The notes below the pieces were generated by a model that made no database searches, was not told the DNA's origin, and worked only from the letters and a program-made list of their open reading frames with translations. Positions 61,908-64,000 of a DNA stretch of 64,000 bases are shown in pieces. Source of the DNA: Dyadobacter luteus (GTDB lineage: Bacteria > Bacteroidota > Bacteroidia > Cytophagales > Spirosomataceae); NCBI RefSeq assembly GCF_003383615.1, contig NZ_QNUL01000002.1, positions 248,001-312,000 on the forward strand, written 5' to 3'. How positions within the stretch are numbered: the first letter of the stretch is position 1; the number at the start of each line of letters is the position of its first letter. The position numbers were made by a program, and so were the translations under genes.

Positions 61908-62819
61908 TCACAGGCAGCCCTTGCCGGTCAATTGATACACTCCGTTTATGGTCTTTACTTTCGATTCCGTCAATTTTTCCAGCAGAATTAACATTTCAGC
62001 AAATGTCTCGTCGCTTAATTCGAAATAGATACGACATCGGTCAAAGTCAGCAGAGGAGTTTATTTTTTTTCCATATTTATGAAAGATACCCAGCAATACT
62101 TCCGGAAGGGGGGTATTGAAAAACACCAGACGCCCCGACTGCCATGAAATCTGTTCATGGGCATTCAGGTCATCAATCTGCGAAAGGTTCCTCGAAGCCT
62201 TATCATATACAGCTTGTTGATTGGCTTTGAGAAAAACTGAGCTTTGCTGTTTGTCTTCCAGACCCACACCAACCTTGCCGCTGATCACCGTTACAGCGAC
62301 CCGGTTCATCTGAGCATAAGCCTTTACATTGAAACGTGTGCCAAGAACCTGTGTTTTAATGCCATGGCTTTTGACGACGAATGGTTTGAGCTCATTTCTT
62401 TTCACTTCAAAATATGCCTCCCCATCCAGCAAAATCTCCCGGGAAGCCCCTTGAAAGCCAGCAATATACCTGATAGTACTTCCGGTGTTAAGCCACACCT
62501 TTGAGCTATCGGGCAGGTAGCTGAGCTGAGCCTGTCTTGAATTGTTCTGAAGTGTCTGAAAGCTTGATACAGGTGCCTTCCGCTGGAAAAATAAAGTAAT
62601 TCCCGCAACGAGGATAATGCTTGCCGCAGCTGCTATGGGCAAGCGCCTGAGGGAAATAACGCGCCTTGTTTCTCTGGCTTGAATGCGGGCATTTAATTTT
62701 TCATAAATCGATTCGTTCACTTCACTTTCGTTTGCCATGTAGGAAGTTTCTGCTTTGAACAGATCCTTCTCTGCCCTGCGAAAGTACCTTTCCAACAAAC
62801 GATTATGCTTTGATCTCAC
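61908..62819 (-). CDS. FecR-family anti-sigma factor
   Basis: A 303-residue protein with a cytoplasmic N-terminus, one transmembrane helix (LPIAAAASIILVAGITLFF, about 63-81) and a FecR domain (LPDSSKVWLNTGSTIRYIAG, DGEAYFEVKRNELKPFVV). A C-terminal DUF4974-type domain follows (PLPEVLLGIFHKYGKKINSS). It is shorter than the first FecR here. It pairs with the ECF sigma gene 215 bases upstream. Confidence 0.94.
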   Translation of the reverse strand: MRSKHNRLLERYFRRAEKDLFKAETSYMANESEVNESIYEKLNARIQARETRRVISLRRLPIAAAASIILVAGITLFFQRKAPVSSFQTLQNNSRQAQLSYLPDSSKVWLNTGSTIRYIAGFQGASREILLDGEAYFEVKRNELKPFVVKSHGIKTQVLGTRFNVKAYAQMNRVAVTVISGKVGVGLEDKQQSSVFLKANQQAVYDKASRNLSQIDDLNAHEQISWQSGRLVFFNTPLPEVLLGIFHKYGKKINSSADFDRCRIYFELSDETFAEMLILLEKLTESKVKTINGVYQLTGKGCL

Positions 62820-63034
62820 TTTGGTACAATGTGATATGAAGAATTAAATAATTTAAATGCCTTGTATGTAAGAGTTCAAAGCTGGCCTCAACCCCCAAAG
62901 AGGTATGAATATTTTTTAATAAATTGTAGAGGACAGCTTCAAAGGATGAAATGATGTGTGTTTCGATAATCCGATTGGCTTGTCAGACGGCGCTAGAAGA
63001 GGTACCGAAATTGCCACCTATAGACCGAAAAGGT

Positions 63035-63598
63035 TCAAGCCTGTAGAAATGAGGTGATAATCATCACCACAAAATAATCGGAAAGCGAGCTTCGAAGCTT
63101 TTTTAAAGCGATGGTGATCTGATTTTCAACAGTTTTAGGCGATAACTCAAGATGCTGTGCAATCTGAGCGACAGGCATGGCGTGTTTGCGGCTCAGGACA
63201 AATATCTCTCTGCATTTTTCAGGCAACATGCTGATAGCCATAGAAGCTTGATGCGCCAGATCCTTTTCCAGGACATCAGAATCGCTTTCACCATGCCTGG
63301 TTGCCGCGAACAGATAGGAGCGGAGTGTTTGAATCTGGAGGCTTCCCCCTTTATCCCATAGTTGGAAAAACACATCCTGTACAATGTCTTCGCAAACAAT
63401 CCTGTCCCTGAACAGATTAAACGCCAGGTGATAGAGCGCCTTCCAATAGCGGCGATAAATCAGATCGAAGGCCGGCTTGCTACCCGCCTGCATCCATTGC
63501 ACCAGTATGTCGTCCGGAACAGAATCATTCAGAACGATTGCGTGATCAGGATGGATTGAAGATGCTGAAAGTGTTGTAGTGTCGGAGCTGGATTGCAT
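63035..63598 (-). CDS. ECF-type RNA polymerase sigma factor with a short linker
   Basis: A 187-residue sigma factor. Region 2 is present (LIYRRYWKALYHLAFNLFRD, CEDIVQDVFFQLWD, TLRSYLFAATRH). Region 4 is present (ISMLPEKCREIFVLSRKHAM, then IAQHLELSPKTVENQITIAL). Between them only about 18 residues remain (GESDSDVLEK...), whereas the first sigma factor in the window has about 35. The end of region 2 lacks the usual Asn-x-hydrophobic-basic segment after AATR. It heads the second SusCD locus. Confidence 0.92.
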   Translation of the reverse strand: MQSSSDTTTLSASSIHPDHAIVLNDSVPDDILVQWMQAGSKPAFDLIYRRYWKALYHLAFNLFRDRIVCEDIVQDVFFQLWDKGGSLQIQTLRSYLFAATRHGESDSDVLEKDLAHQASMAISMLPEKCREIFVLSRKHAMPVAQIAQHLELSPKTVENQITIALKKLRSSLSDYFVVMIITSFLQA

Positions 63599-64000
63599 GG
63601 ACTCGTCGCTTTCGAAATAATGAATAGTCTATCAATATTATAGACAAATTAAGGTGTTGCAATGGGTATTTCCAAAAGTATTCTTCAAAAAGGGAGTTAA
63701 TTGATAGACTTTCTTCACACTTTACCACAAGAATTGAAGAAGGTACGGGAGAGGTGGTTTATCGCTATGCAAGGTATTAAAAAGTAAATGTGATAATGTG
63801 GGTAGTTGCTTTGAAAGGGCCAGTCTTGAGTAAGCTTGACATTTACAAAGCTTAGCCGCTTTAGTCACAGACCCTGTAGATGTAGATCCTGGTGGCTTTA
63901 AAACGATCCCTTTGATGGGAATGCCAAATACTGACTATCCTACGTAGTCATTGGTCATAGTCAGATTTGGTAACCTCAATGAGGGGGCAAATAAGAAAAG
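63599..64000. other. Upstream region of the second ECF sigma gene
   Basis: About 400 bases to the window edge. It should contain the promoter of the sigma gene. Short frames on both strands read poorly. I see no repeat or RNA gene. Confidence 0.4.

Noticed and set aside
1..64000. CRISPR arrays, tRNA and rRNA genes
   Set aside because: No regularly spaced direct repeats, no tRNA-like cloverleaf with CCA-proximal motif, and no rRNA signature were noticed on reading. A tRNAscan or Infernal run would be decisive.

Overview
The window looks like chromosomal DNA of a Bacteroidota bacterium, most likely of the Cytophagales/Sphingobacteriales type (Dyadobacter-like, by impression only). The grounds are two SusC/SusD outer-membrane systems, each with an ECF sigma factor and a FecR anti-sigma factor, Bacteroidetes-type conjugation proteins (TraE to TraN), a type IX secretion C-terminal fragment, and a general lack of Shine-Dalgarno sequences.

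Layout. 0-5 kb: an anti-sigma/beta-barrel protein with two lipoproteins, then an SDR oxidoreductase and an AraC regulator separated by a clear terminator. 5-9.3 kb: an S41 peptidase, a decayed stretch and an IS110-family element with structured non-coding flanks. 9.3-22.7 kb (minus strand): a complete SusC/SusD locus in the order ECF sigma, FecR, SusC, SusD, DUF5018-like lipoprotein, metallophosphoesterase, endonuclease/exonuclease/phosphatase protein and a PQQ-dehydrogenase/PKD/cytochrome c/CBM fusion. An ADP-ribosylglycohydrolase and a Tat-exported Gfo/Idh/MocA protein lie divergently (23.1-25.7 kb). The locus carries phosphoesterases and oxidoreductases but no recognisable glycoside hydrolase. 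25.9-34.3 kb: an SDR/HxlR divergent pair, a RecD2-like helicase, a secreted esterase, a stand-alone receiver protein and an alpha-oxoamine synthase gene broken by one in-frame TAA.

34.8-46.8 kb (plus strand) is a compact Bacteroidetes conjugation (type IV secretion) operon: TraE, TraF, TraG, three mutually related TraI/VirB5-like helical proteins, TraJ, TraK, a TraL-position protein, TraM, TraN and two cargo genes. No relaxase, coupling protein or integrase is visible in the window. The operon is followed by a T9SS-domain fragment and two hairpins, one a strong terminator. 47.9-53.6 kb is an oxidative/metal-stress island: two HxlR regulators paired with divergent flavin reductases, two broken genes, and a chromate module (ChrA, a secreted partner and a ChrB-AraC fusion regulator).

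54.1-63.6 kb (minus strand) is a second SusC/SusD locus under its own ECF sigma and FecR. Instead of degradative enzymes it carries two large paralogous DoxX-like membrane proteins. This two-protein membrane module attached to a SusCD pair is the best candidate for an undescribed system. The structured IS110 flanks and the mobilisation-free T4SS are the next most interesting.
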